A stretch of DNA of 64,000 bases. It comes from ZC4RG30 sp046047615 (GTDB lineage: Bacteria > Pseudomonadota > Gammaproteobacteria > Steroidobacterales > Steroidobacteraceae). The DNA is taken from assembly GCA_046047615.1 (NCBI GenBank), contig JBJOHO010000013.1, forward strand, positions 48,285-112,284, given 5' to 3'. Positions 1 through 8,883 of the stretch are shown piece by piece. Position 1 is the first letter of the stretch. Every line of letters starts with the position of its first letter. The position numbers were made by a program, and so were the translations under genes. The notes under the pieces are model-generated. The model ran no database searches. It was given only the letters and a program-made list of their open reading frames with translations, and had not been told where the DNA came from.

Positions 1-1316
1 GTTCGGACGCGCGCGGCAGCGACGCCACGAAGCGTCTGGAGCGTGGCGGTGCCCGGATCATGCTCGGCCACGCTGCAGCCCACGTCGAGGGAGCCGACGT
101 CGTGGTGGTGTCCACGGCGATCACTCCGGACAATCCGGAGCTTGCGGCCGCGTTGGAACAGCGCATTCCCGTGGTGCCCCGCGCCCAGATGCTGGGTGAA
201 CTGATGCGTTTCCGCGAAGCGATCGCGGTGGCGGGCACGCACGGCAAGACCACCACCACGAGTCTGGTGGCCAGTGTGCTCGCCGAGGGCGGCGAGGACC
301 CGACCTTTGTCATCGGTGGCCGTCTCAAGAGCGCGGGCAGCAACGCCCGCTTGGGTGCCGGACGCTATCTCGTGGCCGAGGCCGACGAGAGCGATGCCTC
401 GTTCCTGCACCTGCAGCCCGTCATGGCCATCGTCACCAACATCGACAATGACCACCTTGGCACGCACGGCGGCGACTTCGGCAAGCTGCGGCAAAGCTTC
501 ATCGAGTTCCTCCACAACCTGCCGTTCTACGGCCTCGCGGTGCTTTGCATCGACGATGCCGAGTTGCGTGGCCTGTTGCCCCAGGTGCAGCGCCCGGTCC
601 TGACCTATGGACTCTCCGCCGACGCGGACGTGCGTGCAGTGGACGTGCGTCGCGAGGGGTTGCGCACGCGTTTCGACGTGTTGCGTCCCGGGCACGCGCA
701 AGCCCTGCAGGTGACGGTGAACCTGCCCGGGCTCCACAACGTGCTCAACACGCTGGCTGCCATCGCCGTCGCGACGGAACTGGGCATCGCAGACAGTGCC
801 ATCCAGTCGGCGCTGGACCACTTCCAAGGCATCGATCGCCGCCTGCAGCAGGTTGGCGATGTGCCCGTTGCCGGTGGCAGTGTCACGGTGGTCGACGACT
901 ACGGCCACCACCCCACCGAGATCGCTGCCACCCTCGATGCACTGCGCCAAGCCTTCGCCGGTCGGCGCATCGTGCTGGTGTTCCAGCCGCACCGCTACTC
1001 GCGTACACGCGACCTGCTGGATGATTTCGCGCGCGTGCTGGCGACCGCGGACGCATTGCTGGTCACGGAGGTCTACGCCGCCGGCGAAGCACCGATCGAC
1101 GGTGCCGACGCGCGCGCGATCTGCCGCGCTGTCCGCTCGCGCGGCATGGTCGAGCCGGTGCTGGTGCCGCAGCTGGCGGAGCTGCCCCATGCGCTGCAGG
1201 CATTGCTGCGTCCCGGCGATGTCGTGGCCATGATGGGCGCCGGCAGCATCAGCGCCGCGGCGCATGGCCTGCCTGCCCGGTTGCTGGCGCTGCAGACCGG
1301 CGAGGCCGCACCGTGA
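1..1316 (+). CDS. murC: UDP-N-acetylmuramate--L-alanine ligase (5' end outside window)
   Basis: MurC adds L-alanine to UDP-MurNAc, the first cytoplasmic peptide step of peptidoglycan synthesis. The reading frame is open from base 3, so about 437 residues are visible and the N-terminal Rossmann region is missing. The fragment begins just before the family's GSD segment. The Mur-ligase ATP loop GTHGKTTTTS is present, followed by EADESD, NIDNDHLGTH, and the C-terminal motifs DDYGHHPTEI and FQPHRYSRT typical of MurC. It is the first visible gene of a tight rightward dcw cluster and its stop codon overlaps the murB start. Nothing is broken inside the visible part. Identity is very secure; only the true start is unknown. 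Confidence 0.97.
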   Translation, partial: SDARGSDATKRLERGGARIMLGHAAAHVEGADVVVVSTAITPDNPELAAALEQRIPVVPRAQMLGELMRFREAIAVAGTHGKTTTTSLVASVLAEGGEDPTFVIGGRLKSAGSNARLGAGRYLVAEADESDASFLHLQPVMAIVTNIDNDHLGTHGGDFGKLRQSFIEFLHNLPFYGLAVLCIDDAELRGLLPQVQRPVLTYGLSADADVRAVDVRREGLRTRFDVLRPGHAQALQVTVNLPGLHNVLNTLAAIAVATELGIADSAIQSALDHFQGIDRRLQQVGDVPVAGGSVTVVDDYGHHPTEIAATLDALRQAFAGRRIVLVFQPHRYSRTRDLLDDFARVLATADALLVTEVYAAGEAPIDGADARAICRAVRSRGMVEPVLVPQLAELPHALQALLRPGDVVAMMGAGSISAAAHGLPARLLALQTGEAAP

Positions 1317-2206
1317 TGCTGGCGGAGGCAAGCCCCTTTGCGGACCGCCTGCGTCGCGGCGAGCTCTTGTCGCGGCACACGACCTGGCACGTCGGTGGCC
1401 CGGCCGATGTCTACTTCGAGCCACGCGATCGGGCGCAGTTGCTCGCGTTCCTGCGTGCACTGCCGGAGGGCACGCCTGTGCTGTGGCTTGGTCTCGGCAG
1501 CAACCTGCTGGTGCGCGATGGCGGTGTGCGCGGTGTCGTCATCGCCACGGGCGACGCCCTGCGCGGTCTTGAGCGGCGTTCCGCGGACGAGGTCTACGTC
1601 GAGGCCGGCGTGCCCTGTGCGCGGCTGGCCCGGCAGTGCGCGCAGTGGGACCTCGGTCCCGCCGAGTTTTTCGCCGGCATCCCCGGCACTCTCGGTGGCG
1701 CGTTGGCCATGAATGCGGGCGCCTTTGGTGGCGAGACCTGGCCGCTGGTGGCCACCGTCGAGACGGTGGATGCCGCGGGAGCCGTGCGCCTGCGTGCCGC
1801 AGCCGAATATCGCAGCCGCTACCGTCACGTGGAGAGCCCCGCACCCGGTGAATGGTTCCTGTCGGCCACGCTGCGCTTCCCGGGCCGCTCCAGCGCCGAA
1901 GCCACGCGTGGCTGGCTGGAGCGGCGGCGCCAGACCCAACCGATCGGCGGTTGGAGCTGCGGGTCCGTGTTCACCAATCCGCCCGGGGACCATGCGGCGC
2001 GGCTCATCGAGACCGCCGGCCTCAAAGGTCACCGCATCGGGGGCGCGGTCGTCTCGACCAAGCATGCCAACTTCATCCTCAACGAGGGCACTGCCACCGC
2101 CCTCGACATCGAACAGCTGATCGCGCACGTCCAGGACGTGGTCGAGCGCCACCACGGCGTGCGCCTGCACCCGGAAGTCCGCGTCGTCGGGGAGACCCTG
2201 CAGTGA
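1313..2206 (+). CDS. murB: UDP-N-acetylenolpyruvoylglucosamine reductase
   Basis: MurB is the FAD enzyme that reduces UDP-GlcNAc-enolpyruvate to UDP-MurNAc with NADPH. About 297 residues, close to the shorter (type II-like) MurB class rather than the 340-residue E. coli form. Visible motifs are GSNLLVRDGG and GIPGTLGGALAMNAGAFGGE for FAD binding, YRSRY, and CGSVFTNPPGDHAARLIE with the catalytic serine region. The start is GTG at 1313, overlapping the murC stop, with GAGG seven bases upstream; ATG at 1316 is an equally workable start. The end overlaps the ddlB start by four bases, so murC-murB-ddlB look translationally coupled. Confidence 0.96.
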   Translation: MMLAEASPFADRLRRGELLSRHTTWHVGGPADVYFEPRDRAQLLAFLRALPEGTPVLWLGLGSNLLVRDGGVRGVVIATGDALRGLERRSADEVYVEAGVPCARLARQCAQWDLGPAEFFAGIPGTLGGALAMNAGAFGGETWPLVATVETVDAAGAVRLRAAAEYRSRYRHVESPAPGEWFLSATLRFPGRSSAEATRGWLERRRQTQPIGGWSCGSVFTNPPGDHAARLIETAGLKGHRIGGAVVSTKHANFILNEGTATALDIEQLIAHVQDVVERHHGVRLHPEVRVVGETLQ

Positions 2207-3177
2207 ATCTCATCCACGATCCCAGCCGGCTGCGACGCATCACCGACGCCGCCGACTTCGGCCGCGTCGCCGTCCTCCACGGCGGTGTCTCCGCGGAGCG
2301 GGAGGTCTCGCTCCGCTCCGGCGGGGCAGTGCTCGAGGCCTTGCGTTCGCGTGGCGTCAGCGCCGAGGGCTTCGACACGCGCGGCGCCGACCTCGACCGG
2401 TTGCTGCGTGACGGCTTTGATCGCGTCTGGATCGCCCTGCACGGGCCCGGCGGCGAGGACGGCACGCTGCAGGGCGCGCTCGAATGCCTCGGTCTTCCGT
2501 ACACGGGCAGCGGCGTGCTCGGCTCGGCGATCGGCATGGACAAGCTGCGCACCAAGCGCCTGGCCACCGCGGCCGGCATCGCGTCTGCCGACACTGTCGT
2601 CCTGCGCGACGCCCAGGATTGCCGCCGCGCGCTGGCCGAGCTCGGTGTGCCGCTCATCGTCAAGCCGGCCACCCAGGGATCCAGCGTCGGCATGACCAAG
2701 GTCACGGACGCCGCGCAGATGGAGGAGGCCTGGGAACGCGCCGCGGCCGTGGACCGCTGCGTGTTTGCCGAAGCCTGGATCACCGGTGCTGAATACACGG
2801 TGGCGATCCTGCACCGCCGCGCCTTGCCCGCGATCCGCATCGAGCCGGCCACCGGCTTCTATGACTACGAGGCCAAGTACCTGCGCAACGACACGCGCAA
2901 GCACTGCCCGGCCGGGTTGTCCGCACAGGCCGAAGCACATCTCGCGGCCCTGGCCCTGGCGGCGTTCGACGCCATTGGCGCCGAGGGCTGGGGCCGGGTG
3001 GACTTCATGGCCGACAACACCGGGCGTCCGCTGCTGCTGGAAATCAACACCATCCCCGGCATGACCGCACAAAGCCTGGTGCCGATGGCGGCGCGTGCCG
3101 CTGGCATCGATTTCCCGGAGCTGTGCTGGCAGGTGCTGGAGACCAGCCTGGTGCGCCGGCCGGCAGGGAGGGACTGA
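2203..3177 (+). CDS. ddlB: D-alanine--D-alanine ligase
   Basis: Ddl joins two D-alanines with ATP to give the terminal dipeptide of the peptidoglycan stem. The protein of about 324 residues has the N-terminal HGGVSAEREVSLRSG segment, GPGGEDGTLQG, YTGSGVLGSAIGMDK, and the ATP-grasp C-terminal half ending in LLLEINTIPGMTAQSLVP. I chose GTG at 2203, which overlaps the murB stop (GTGA) and gives a normal family length; the frame is open much further upstream but that part is antisense-like noise inside murB. ftsQ begins three bases after the stop. Identity is secure. Confidence 0.96.
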   Translation: MNLIHDPSRLRRITDAADFGRVAVLHGGVSAEREVSLRSGGAVLEALRSRGVSAEGFDTRGADLDRLLRDGFDRVWIALHGPGGEDGTLQGALECLGLPYTGSGVLGSAIGMDKLRTKRLATAAGIASADTVVLRDAQDCRRALAELGVPLIVKPATQGSSVGMTKVTDAAQMEEAWERAAAVDRCVFAEAWITGAEYTVAILHRRALPAIRIEPATGFYDYEAKYLRNDTRKHCPAGLSAQAEAHLAALALAAFDAIGAEGWGRVDFMADNTGRPLLLEINTIPGMTAQSLVPMAARAAGIDFPELCWQVLETSLVRRPAGRD

Positions 3178-3180
3178 GTC

Positions 3181-3981
3181 ATGGGTGCGCGCCCCAACCG
3201 CCGCCGTGACCGCCCGGCGCTGCACCTGCGGATGCAGGCGTTGTGGGCCCGTGCGGCCCTGCTGCTGCCAGCGCGGCCATGGGTTGTGGGCGCGATGGCA
3301 GCCTGTGCCGTGAGTGCGCTTGCCGTGCACGGTGCGCGCGCCCTGCTCGACCATCCAGTGCGGGAGGTGCTGCTTGAGGGACGTTTCCAGCGCGTGCTGC
3401 CGCTGGACGTGCAGCGTCTGGTGCGCAGGCAGACGCGTGGCGAGGGCTTGCTGACCGCCGACCTCGACGCTGTCGCCGGCGCGGTGCGCAGCCTGCCGTG
3501 GGTCGACAGCGTCAGTGTCGGGCGGCGCTGGCCGGATGGCCTGGTGGTGCACGTGGTCGAACAGGAGCCCGTTGCCCGCTGGGGTGATGACGCGCTGGTC
3601 AACCGCCGCGGCGAGGTCTTCATCCGCGACCTGCGCCAGGTCCCTGCGGAACTGCCCCGCCTCATGGGGCCTGCGGGCAGTGAAGCCGAGGTCACGCGCC
3701 GTTTCCTCGCGGCGCGCGCGAGCCTCGTTGGCCACGACCTTGAGCTGGTCCGCGTCGAACTGGATCCGCGTGGCGCCTGGCAGATGATCCTGGCCAACGG
3801 CGTGCTGCTGCGTCTCGGTCGGCATGACGTGGATGCGCGCTTCCAGCGCTTCATCGAATCCGGTACGCGCGTCGTTGCCACGCGTGCCGCCGAGATCGCC
3901 TACATCGACCTGCGCTACGCCAGCGGCTTTGCCGTCGGCGTGCGCACCACTGCAGGAGGTCCTGATGGCCAAGCGACCTGA
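3181..3981 (+). CDS. ftsQ: cell division protein FtsQ
   Basis: FtsQ is the bitopic inner-membrane divisome protein that links FtsB/FtsL to the early ring. The 266-residue protein has a basic cytoplasmic N-terminus (GARPNRRRDRP), one hydrophobic segment at about residues 38-55, then a POTRA domain (about 60-130) containing SLPWVDSVSVGRRWPDGLVVHV and EQEPVARWG, followed by the beta domain with DLRYASGFAVG near the end. Position between ddlB and ftsA is the classical one. The last 17 bases overlap ftsA, whose ribosome-binding site lies inside ftsQ. Confidence 0.95.
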   Translation: MGARPNRRRDRPALHLRMQALWARAALLLPARPWVVGAMAACAVSALAVHGARALLDHPVREVLLEGRFQRVLPLDVQRLVRRQTRGEGLLTADLDAVAGAVRSLPWVDSVSVGRRWPDGLVVHVVEQEPVARWGDDALVNRRGEVFIRDLRQVPAELPRLMGPAGSEAEVTRRFLAARASLVGHDLELVRVELDPRGAWQMILANGVLLRLGRHDVDARFQRFIESGTRVVATRAAEIAYIDLRYASGFAVGVRTTAGGPDGQAT

Positions 3982-5200
3982 ACGCAACCTCATCGTCGGG
4001 CTCGACATCGGCACCTCGAAGGTCGCCGCCCTGGTGGGTGAAGTGCTGCCGGACAACAGCATCGAGATCATCGGTGCCGGCGTCCAACCTTCGCGCGGGC
4101 TGAAGAAGGGCGTGGTGGTCGACATCGAGTCCACCGTCCAGTCGATCCAGCGGGCGATCGAAGAAGCCGAGTTGATGGCCAGCTGCGACATCCAGAGCGT
4201 GTACGCCGGCATCGCCGGCAGCCACGTGAAGAGCCTGAACTCGCATGGCGCCGTGCCGATCGTCAACCGCGAGGTCGGCCCCGCCGATGTGGGCAGCGTC
4301 ATGAATTCCGCCCGGGCGGTGGCGATCCCTTCCGACCAGCGCATCCTGCACGTCCTGCCGCAGGACTTCGTGATCGATGGCCAGGAAGGCATCCGCGATC
4401 CGGTCGGCATGTCCGGGGTGCGGCTCGAGGCCAAGGTGCACATCGTCACCGGTGCCGACAGTGCGGCGCAGAACATCATCAAGTGCGTGCAGCGCTGCGG
4501 CCTGGAGGTCGATGACATCGTGCTCGAGCAGGTGGCCTCGAGTTACGCGGTGCTGACCGAGGACGAGAAGGAACTGGGCGTGTGCCTGGTCGACATCGGT
4601 GGCGGCACCACGGACATCGCCGTGTTCACCGGCGGGTCGATCCGCCATACGGCCGTCATTCCGATCGCCGGTGACCAGGTCACCAACGACATTGCCGTGT
4701 CGATGCGCACGCCCACGCACCACGCCGAGCAGATCAAGGTCGAGCACGCCTGCGCATTGGCGCAGCTGGCCCGCTCGGACGAGAGCATCGAGGTGCCCAG
4801 CGTGGGCGACCGTCCGGCCCGGCAGCTGTCGCGCCAGACGCTGGCCGAGGTCGTCGAACCCCGCTACGAGGAGCTCTTCGCGCTGGTGCGCGACGAACTG
4901 CGGCGCAGCGGCTTCGAGCATGTGGTTGCCGCCGGCGTGGTGCTGACCGGTGGCAGCGCACGCATGGATGGCGCGATCGAACTGGCCGAGGAAGTCTTCC
5001 ACATGCCGGTGCGCCTGGGACTGCCGCAGGGCGTCAAGGGACCGGCCGAGATCCTCGCTGCGCCGGCGCATGCGACCGGCGTCGGCCTGTTGCTCTATGC
5101 ACGCTCCGGTGCCGGCCAGCTGTACGCGGGCAGCCGGCCCGCCCCCGAGACCAACGGTTGGATGCAGCGCCTGGGGCGCTGGTTCCACGGGAATTTCTGA
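3965..5200 (+). CDS. ftsA: cell division protein FtsA
   Basis: FtsA is the actin-like ATPase that tethers FtsZ to the membrane. About 411 residues: phosphate-1 motif GLDIGTSKVAAL near the start, SHV segment of the 1C subdomain, phosphate-2 motif VDIGGGTTDIAVF, GVVLTGGSARMDG, and a C-terminal amphipathic membrane-targeting helix (WMQRLGRWFHGNF). The start ATG at 3965 is fixed by a strong AGGAGG at about 3953-3959 inside ftsQ. The overlap with ftsQ is 17 bases and ftsZ follows after 26 bases. Confidence 0.97.
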   Translation: MAKRPERNLIVGLDIGTSKVAALVGEVLPDNSIEIIGAGVQPSRGLKKGVVVDIESTVQSIQRAIEEAELMASCDIQSVYAGIAGSHVKSLNSHGAVPIVNREVGPADVGSVMNSARAVAIPSDQRILHVLPQDFVIDGQEGIRDPVGMSGVRLEAKVHIVTGADSAAQNIIKCVQRCGLEVDDIVLEQVASSYAVLTEDEKELGVCLVDIGGGTTDIAVFTGGSIRHTAVIPIAGDQVTNDIAVSMRTPTHHAEQIKVEHACALAQLARSDESIEVPSVGDRPARQLSRQTLAEVVEPRYEELFALVRDELRRSGFEHVVAAGVVLTGGSARMDGAIELAEEVFHMPVRLGLPQGVKGPAEILAAPAHATGVGLLLYARSGAGQLYAGSRPAPETNGWMQRLGRWFHGNF

Positions 5201-5226
5201 CTTCGTCAATGAGAGGAGATGACGTC

Positions 5227-6447
5227 ATGTTCGAACTGATGGATGCCTACAGCCAGAACGCCGTGATCAAGGTGATCGGCGTTGGTGGTGGCGGCGGCAA
5301 CGCCGTCGCCGAGATGGCCAAGTCCGGCATCGAAGGCGTGGAGTTCATGTGCATCAACACCGATGCACAGGCGCTGCGGCATTCGAAGGTCAAGACCACG
5401 ATGCAGATCGGCGGTGACATCACCAAGGGTCTCGGCGCCGGCGCCAACCCCGAGGTCGGCAAGGCTGCGGCCATCGAGGACCGTGACCGCCTGGCCGAGC
5501 TGGTCGATGGTTGCGACATGCTGTTCATCACGGCCGGCATGGGCGGCGGGACCGGAACAGGTGCGGCACCCGTGGTGGCGCAGGTCGCCAAGGAGCTGGG
5601 CATCCTCACGGTGGCCGTGGTCACGCGGCCCTTCGAGATGGAGGGCGGCAAGCGTGCCCGCGCGGCCGAAAACGGCATCGCCGAGCTGGCCAAGTACGTC
5701 GACGCGCTGATCACGATCCCGAACCAGAAGCTGCTGACGGTACTGGGCAAGTCAACCTCGCTGCTGGACAGCTTCAAGGCCGCCAACCAGGTGCTGCAGG
5801 GCGCGGTACAGGGCATCGCCGAGCTGATCACCAAGCCCGGCCTGATCAACGTCGACTTCGCCGACGTGCGTACCGTGATGTCGGAAACAGGCATGGCGAT
5901 GATGGGCACCGGCGTCGGCCTCGGCGAGGACCGCGCCCGCATCGCCGCCGAGGCGGCCATCTCCTCGCCGCTGCTGGAGAATGTCGATCTCTCCGGCGCG
6001 CAGGGCATCCTCGTCAACATCACCGCCGGACCGGACGTGATGATGGGCGAGTACGACGAGGTGGGGAACATCGTCCGCCAGTTCGCCGCCGACGAGGCCA
6101 CGGTCGTGATCGGCACCGTGATCGACCCGGAGCTCAGCGGCGAAGTGCGTGTCACGGTCGTGGCCACCGGACTCAACCGGACCGTCGCCGCAGCTGCACC
6201 GGCCCGGCCGCAGGCTGCCCCGGTCCGCGGAATGCCGCGCGGCACCACGGCTGCCGATGCCGTGCCCTCCATGCGCGTCGTGGGCGGCGGCGCTGCTGTG
6301 GCACGTCCGGGCGCCACCGACTTCACGCGGCTGGACACGCCGCCGGCCATGCGCGGCCGCCGCGCCGTGGGTGACGGCATGTCGGCCTCGCCGCTGAACG
6401 AGGATCTGCTGGACATCCCGGCTTTCCTGCGGCGCCAGGCGGACTGA
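5227..6447 (+). CDS. ftsZ: cell division protein FtsZ
   Basis: FtsZ is the tubulin-like GTPase that forms the cytokinetic ring. About 406 residues: IGVGGGGGNAV at the N-terminus, tubulin signature GGGTGTGAAPVVAQ at about residue 104, the T7 loop NVDFADVRTVM, a proline/alanine-rich linker, and the conserved C-terminal peptide DIPAFLRRQAD that binds FtsA and ZipA/ZapD. Start ATG 5227 is preceded by GAGGAGATGACGTC. The ZapD partner is encoded at 27.5-28.3 kb of this window. Followed by a 63-bp gap with a long hairpin before lpxC. Confidence 0.98.
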   Translation: MFELMDAYSQNAVIKVIGVGGGGGNAVAEMAKSGIEGVEFMCINTDAQALRHSKVKTTMQIGGDITKGLGAGANPEVGKAAAIEDRDRLAELVDGCDMLFITAGMGGGTGTGAAPVVAQVAKELGILTVAVVTRPFEMEGGKRARAAENGIAELAKYVDALITIPNQKLLTVLGKSTSLLDSFKAANQVLQGAVQGIAELITKPGLINVDFADVRTVMSETGMAMMGTGVGLGEDRARIAAEAAISSPLLENVDLSGAQGILVNITAGPDVMMGEYDEVGNIVRQFAADEATVVIGTVIDPELSGEVRVTVVATGLNRTVAAAAPARPQAAPVRGMPRGTTAADAVPSMRVVGGGAAVARPGATDFTRLDTPPAMRGRRAVGDGMSASPLNEDLLDIPAFLRRQAD

Positions 6448-6461
6448 AGCGGTTGCGGGCG

Positions 6462-6503
6462 GTTGTGGTACGGTAGCGCCCCTCTCCGCTGCCGTACCGC
6501 AAC
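6462..6503 (+). promoter_or_regulatory. 17-bp hairpin in the ftsZ-lpxC gap
   Basis: The arms at 6462-6478 and 6487-6503 pair over 17 positions, two of them G-U, around an 8-base pyrimidine loop. The downstream arm ends seven bases before the lpxC ATG, and no T-run follows, so it is not a standard intrinsic terminator. It may be an RNA processing site, an attenuator, or a structure controlling lpxC translation, which lacks an obvious Shine-Dalgarno. The structure is seen in the sequence; the role is inferred. Confidence 0.5.
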
Positions 6504-6510
6504 ATCGCCC

Positions 6511-7437
6511 ATGGTCGGACAACGCACCCTCAAGAACAGCATCCGCGCCACGGGTGTCGGTCTGCACACTGGCACCAAGATCTTCATGACGCTGCGCCCG
6601 GCACCGGCGGACAGCGGCATCGTGTTCCGTCGCGTCGACCTGCCGGGTGAGCCCGAGGTCCATGCCCTGGCGGGCAATGTCGGCGAGACGCGCCTCGGCA
6701 CCACGCTGGTCGAGGGCGAAGCCAAGGTTTCCACCGTCGAGCACCTGCTGTCGGCCTTCGCCGGGCTGGGCATCGACAACGCGCTGGTTGAAGTGAGCGC
6801 ACCCGAAGTGCCCATCATGGACGGCAGCGCCGGTCCTTTCGTGTTCCTGCTGCAGTCTGCCGGCATCGCCGAGCTGGCGGCCCCGAAGCGCTTCGTGCGC
6901 GTGCGCCGCAGCGTCGAGGTGCACGACGGCGACAAATGGGCGCGCTTCGACCCCTACGACGGTTTCAAGGTGAACTTCGAGATCGAGTTCAACCACCCGA
7001 TCTTCCGCAAGCACACGCAGAAAGCCTCGATGGATTTCTCGACGACGACCTATCTCCGCGAAGTCGCCCGGGCCCGGACCTTCGGTTTCATGCGCGATCT
7101 CGAGACGATGCGGGCCCACAACCTGGCGCTGGGCGGCAACCTCGACAACGCGATCGTCCTCGATGACGCCGGCATCGTGAACGATGGCGGCCTGCGCTCC
7201 GAGGACGAGTTCGTCAAGCACAAGATCCTCGACGCGATCGGCGACCTGTACCTGCTGGGTCACAGCCTCATCGGCGAGTTCACCGGCTTCAAGTCCGGCC
7301 ACGGGCTCAACAACCGGTTGCTGCGCAGCCTGCTGGCCGACCCCGAGGCGTGGGAGCAGGTGGTGTTCGAGAAGCCCGAGCAGGCACCGATTTCCTACGT
7401 CGAGCCCCGCAACCTCGACGAGGGCGGCAGCGCCTGA
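6511..7437 (+). CDS. lpxC: UDP-3-O-acyl-N-acetylglucosamine deacetylase
   Basis: LpxC is the zinc enzyme for the first committed step of lipid A synthesis. The 308-residue protein matches family length. Zinc ligands are visible: His78 in STVEHLLSA, then H and D in KHKILDAIGDLYLLGH; the catalytic KSGHGLNN motif is also present, along with MDGSAGPFVFL. Start ATG 6511 gives the usual MVGQRTLKNSI opening; further upstream codons would run into the hairpin. This is the last gene of the rightward cluster; the next gene converges from the other strand with a 19-bp gap. Confidence 0.97.
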   Translation: MVGQRTLKNSIRATGVGLHTGTKIFMTLRPAPADSGIVFRRVDLPGEPEVHALAGNVGETRLGTTLVEGEAKVSTVEHLLSAFAGLGIDNALVEVSAPEVPIMDGSAGPFVFLLQSAGIAELAAPKRFVRVRRSVEVHDGDKWARFDPYDGFKVNFEIEFNHPIFRKHTQKASMDFSTTTYLREVARARTFGFMRDLETMRAHNLALGGNLDNAIVLDDAGIVNDGGLRSEDEFVKHKILDAIGDLYLLGHSLIGEFTGFKSGHGLNNRLLRSLLADPEAWEQVVFEKPEQAPISYVEPRNLDEGGSA

Positions 7438-7456
7438 GTCGGCTCCGTCCGGTCCC

Positions 7457-7795
7457 TCAGCGCCGCAACAGGCCGCCCGGCAGGACGCGCACGCTCACCG
7501 GCAGCCCCGCAGCCACGTGCGGGGAAAGGTCCGGGCGCCATTCCGGCAACAACAGTTTCATGTGGCTGGCCCAGACCGCGCCGTCCATGAACAGCACCAG
7601 CCCGTCCGGTCGCAGGGCGACTGCCGCGAGGTGGTCCCGAAGCGACGCCGGGAGTTGATTTGACACAATCTGGCGCAGATCTGCGACAAATTGCGCGGAT
7701 TGTCGGGTTGCAAGCGACACTTCCCCCGAGGTGGCCCCTGCCAGGAGACTGCCGGAGCGTCGGGGACGCCGGAAAGGCTTGAGACGGTCAGGCAT
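7457..7795 (-). CDS. DUF721 (DciA-like) protein
   Basis: A small protein of about 112 residues of the DUF721 family, whose better-studied members (DciA) help load the replicative helicase. Visible features are a basic N-terminus (MPDRLKPFRRPRR), a helical middle and the C-terminal LASHMKLLLPEW-like stretch WASHMKLLLPEWRPDLSP. Location opposite lpxC and next to the M23 gene and secA is typical for this family in gammaproteobacteria. I chose ATG at 7795; a GTG four codons upstream (7807) is possible. Functional role is inferred from the family. Confidence 0.7.
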   Translation of the reverse strand: MPDRLKPFRRPRRSGSLLAGATSGEVSLATRQSAQFVADLRQIVSNQLPASLRDHLAAVALRPDGLVLFMDGAVWASHMKLLLPEWRPDLSPHVAAGLPVSVRVLPGGLLRR

Positions 7796-7890
7796 GTTTC
7801 GGCACACTCGCGCTGTTTCATGGAATCTACCCTAACGAGGTCGAGTCAGCGCCCCACTTGACCAAGGGTGGGGAACGGAGTCCCGGTCAG

Positions 7891-8784
7891 ATGAATTTCG
7901 TCATCATGCTCAGGCGCCAGGGCCTGCTTCAGCCCCTGCATCTCTCGCGCCCGGTGGTGTTCGCCGCCGCCGGCCTGCTGTTGTCGCTGATCGTTGGCGT
8001 GGCGTTCTCCGCAGGGCTCTGGATGGGACGCAACACGTCCCCGGGCGCCGGCATTGCCAGCAGCGGCCCGGGTGCATCGGGTGACGGCGCACTGGAGCGC
8101 CAGGTCGGTGAGCGCGCCGAGGCACTGGCACTGCGCATCGGGCAGATCAACGCGCAGCTGCTGCGCATCGAGGCGCTGGGCAAGCGCCTCACGGAGTTGG
8201 CGGGCATCGACAGCAACGAGTTCGACTTCGGACGGTTGCCCGGCACGGGCGGGACCCGTGAGCCGCGCGGCACCGAACCTGCGGCGGACATCACCGGCCT
8301 GCTCGGCGGCATCCAGGACCATCTCGACACCCGCGACGCGCAGTTGTCGGCGCTCGAAGGCGCGCTCCTGACGCGCCGCCTGGGTGCGGCCATCCGTCCG
8401 GACGGGCGACCCGTGGCCTCGGGTTACATCTCCTCGCATTTCGGTGAGCGCCAGGACCCGTTCTCGGGTCATGAGGCCAATCACCGCGGCGTGGATTTCG
8501 CCGGCAAGCCGGGGTCCCAGATCACCGCCGCGGCCGATGGCATCGTCAGCGAGGCCGGCTACCACAGGCAGTACGGCCAACTGGTCGAGATCAGGCACGG
8601 CAACGGCTACAGCACCCGTTACGCGCACAACCAGCGCGTCCTCGTCCGTCCGGGGGACACGGTCCGCCGCGGCCAGGCCATCGCGCTGATGGGTTCCACC
8701 GGGCGCTCCACGGGGCCCCACGTGCATTTCGAGATCCTCAAGGACGGCCGGCACGTCAATCCGGCAGCCTACATCGGCGGCTGA
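7891..8784 (+). CDS. M23 family (LytM-type) metallopeptidase, membrane anchored
   Basis: Probable periplasmic peptidoglycan hydrolase or divisome activator. About 297 residues: one N-terminal transmembrane segment (about 20-42), a helical region likely to form a coiled coil (about 65-110), and a C-terminal LytM domain. Both zinc motifs are intact: H-x3-D in NHRGVDFAG and H-x-H in GPHVHFEIL, plus HGNGYSTRYAHN. The ATG at 7891 has a GGAG about ten bases upstream and is preferred to TTG at 7858. The gene sits just upstream of secA, as is common, and diverges from the DUF721 gene. Its natural substrate is not evident from the sequence. Confidence 0.88.
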   Translation: MNFVIMLRRQGLLQPLHLSRPVVFAAAGLLLSLIVGVAFSAGLWMGRNTSPGAGIASSGPGASGDGALERQVGERAEALALRIGQINAQLLRIEALGKRLTELAGIDSNEFDFGRLPGTGGTREPRGTEPAADITGLLGGIQDHLDTRDAQLSALEGALLTRRLGAAIRPDGRPVASGYISSHFGERQDPFSGHEANHRGVDFAGKPGSQITAAADGIVSEAGYHRQYGQLVEIRHGNGYSTRYAHNQRVLVRPGDTVRRGQAIALMGSTGRSTGPHVHFEILKDGRHVNPAAYIGG

Positions 8785-8835
8785 TCCACCTCGGCCGGCC
8801 GGGCCGGCACGCTCCCCCGGCGCCGGTCCGTCCCG

Positions 8836-8841
8836 TACAAT
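8836..8841 (+). promoter_or_regulatory. possible -10 box for secA
   Basis: A TACAAT hexamer lies 42 bases before the secA GTG in the 99-bp gap after the M23 gene; no good -35 element is seen at the usual distance. The placement would give a leader of about 35 bases. Weak evidence only. Confidence 0.3.
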
Positions 8842-8883
8842 GCGGGGTCACCCTGCACCTGTCCCGTACGGCAAGGATTCATC

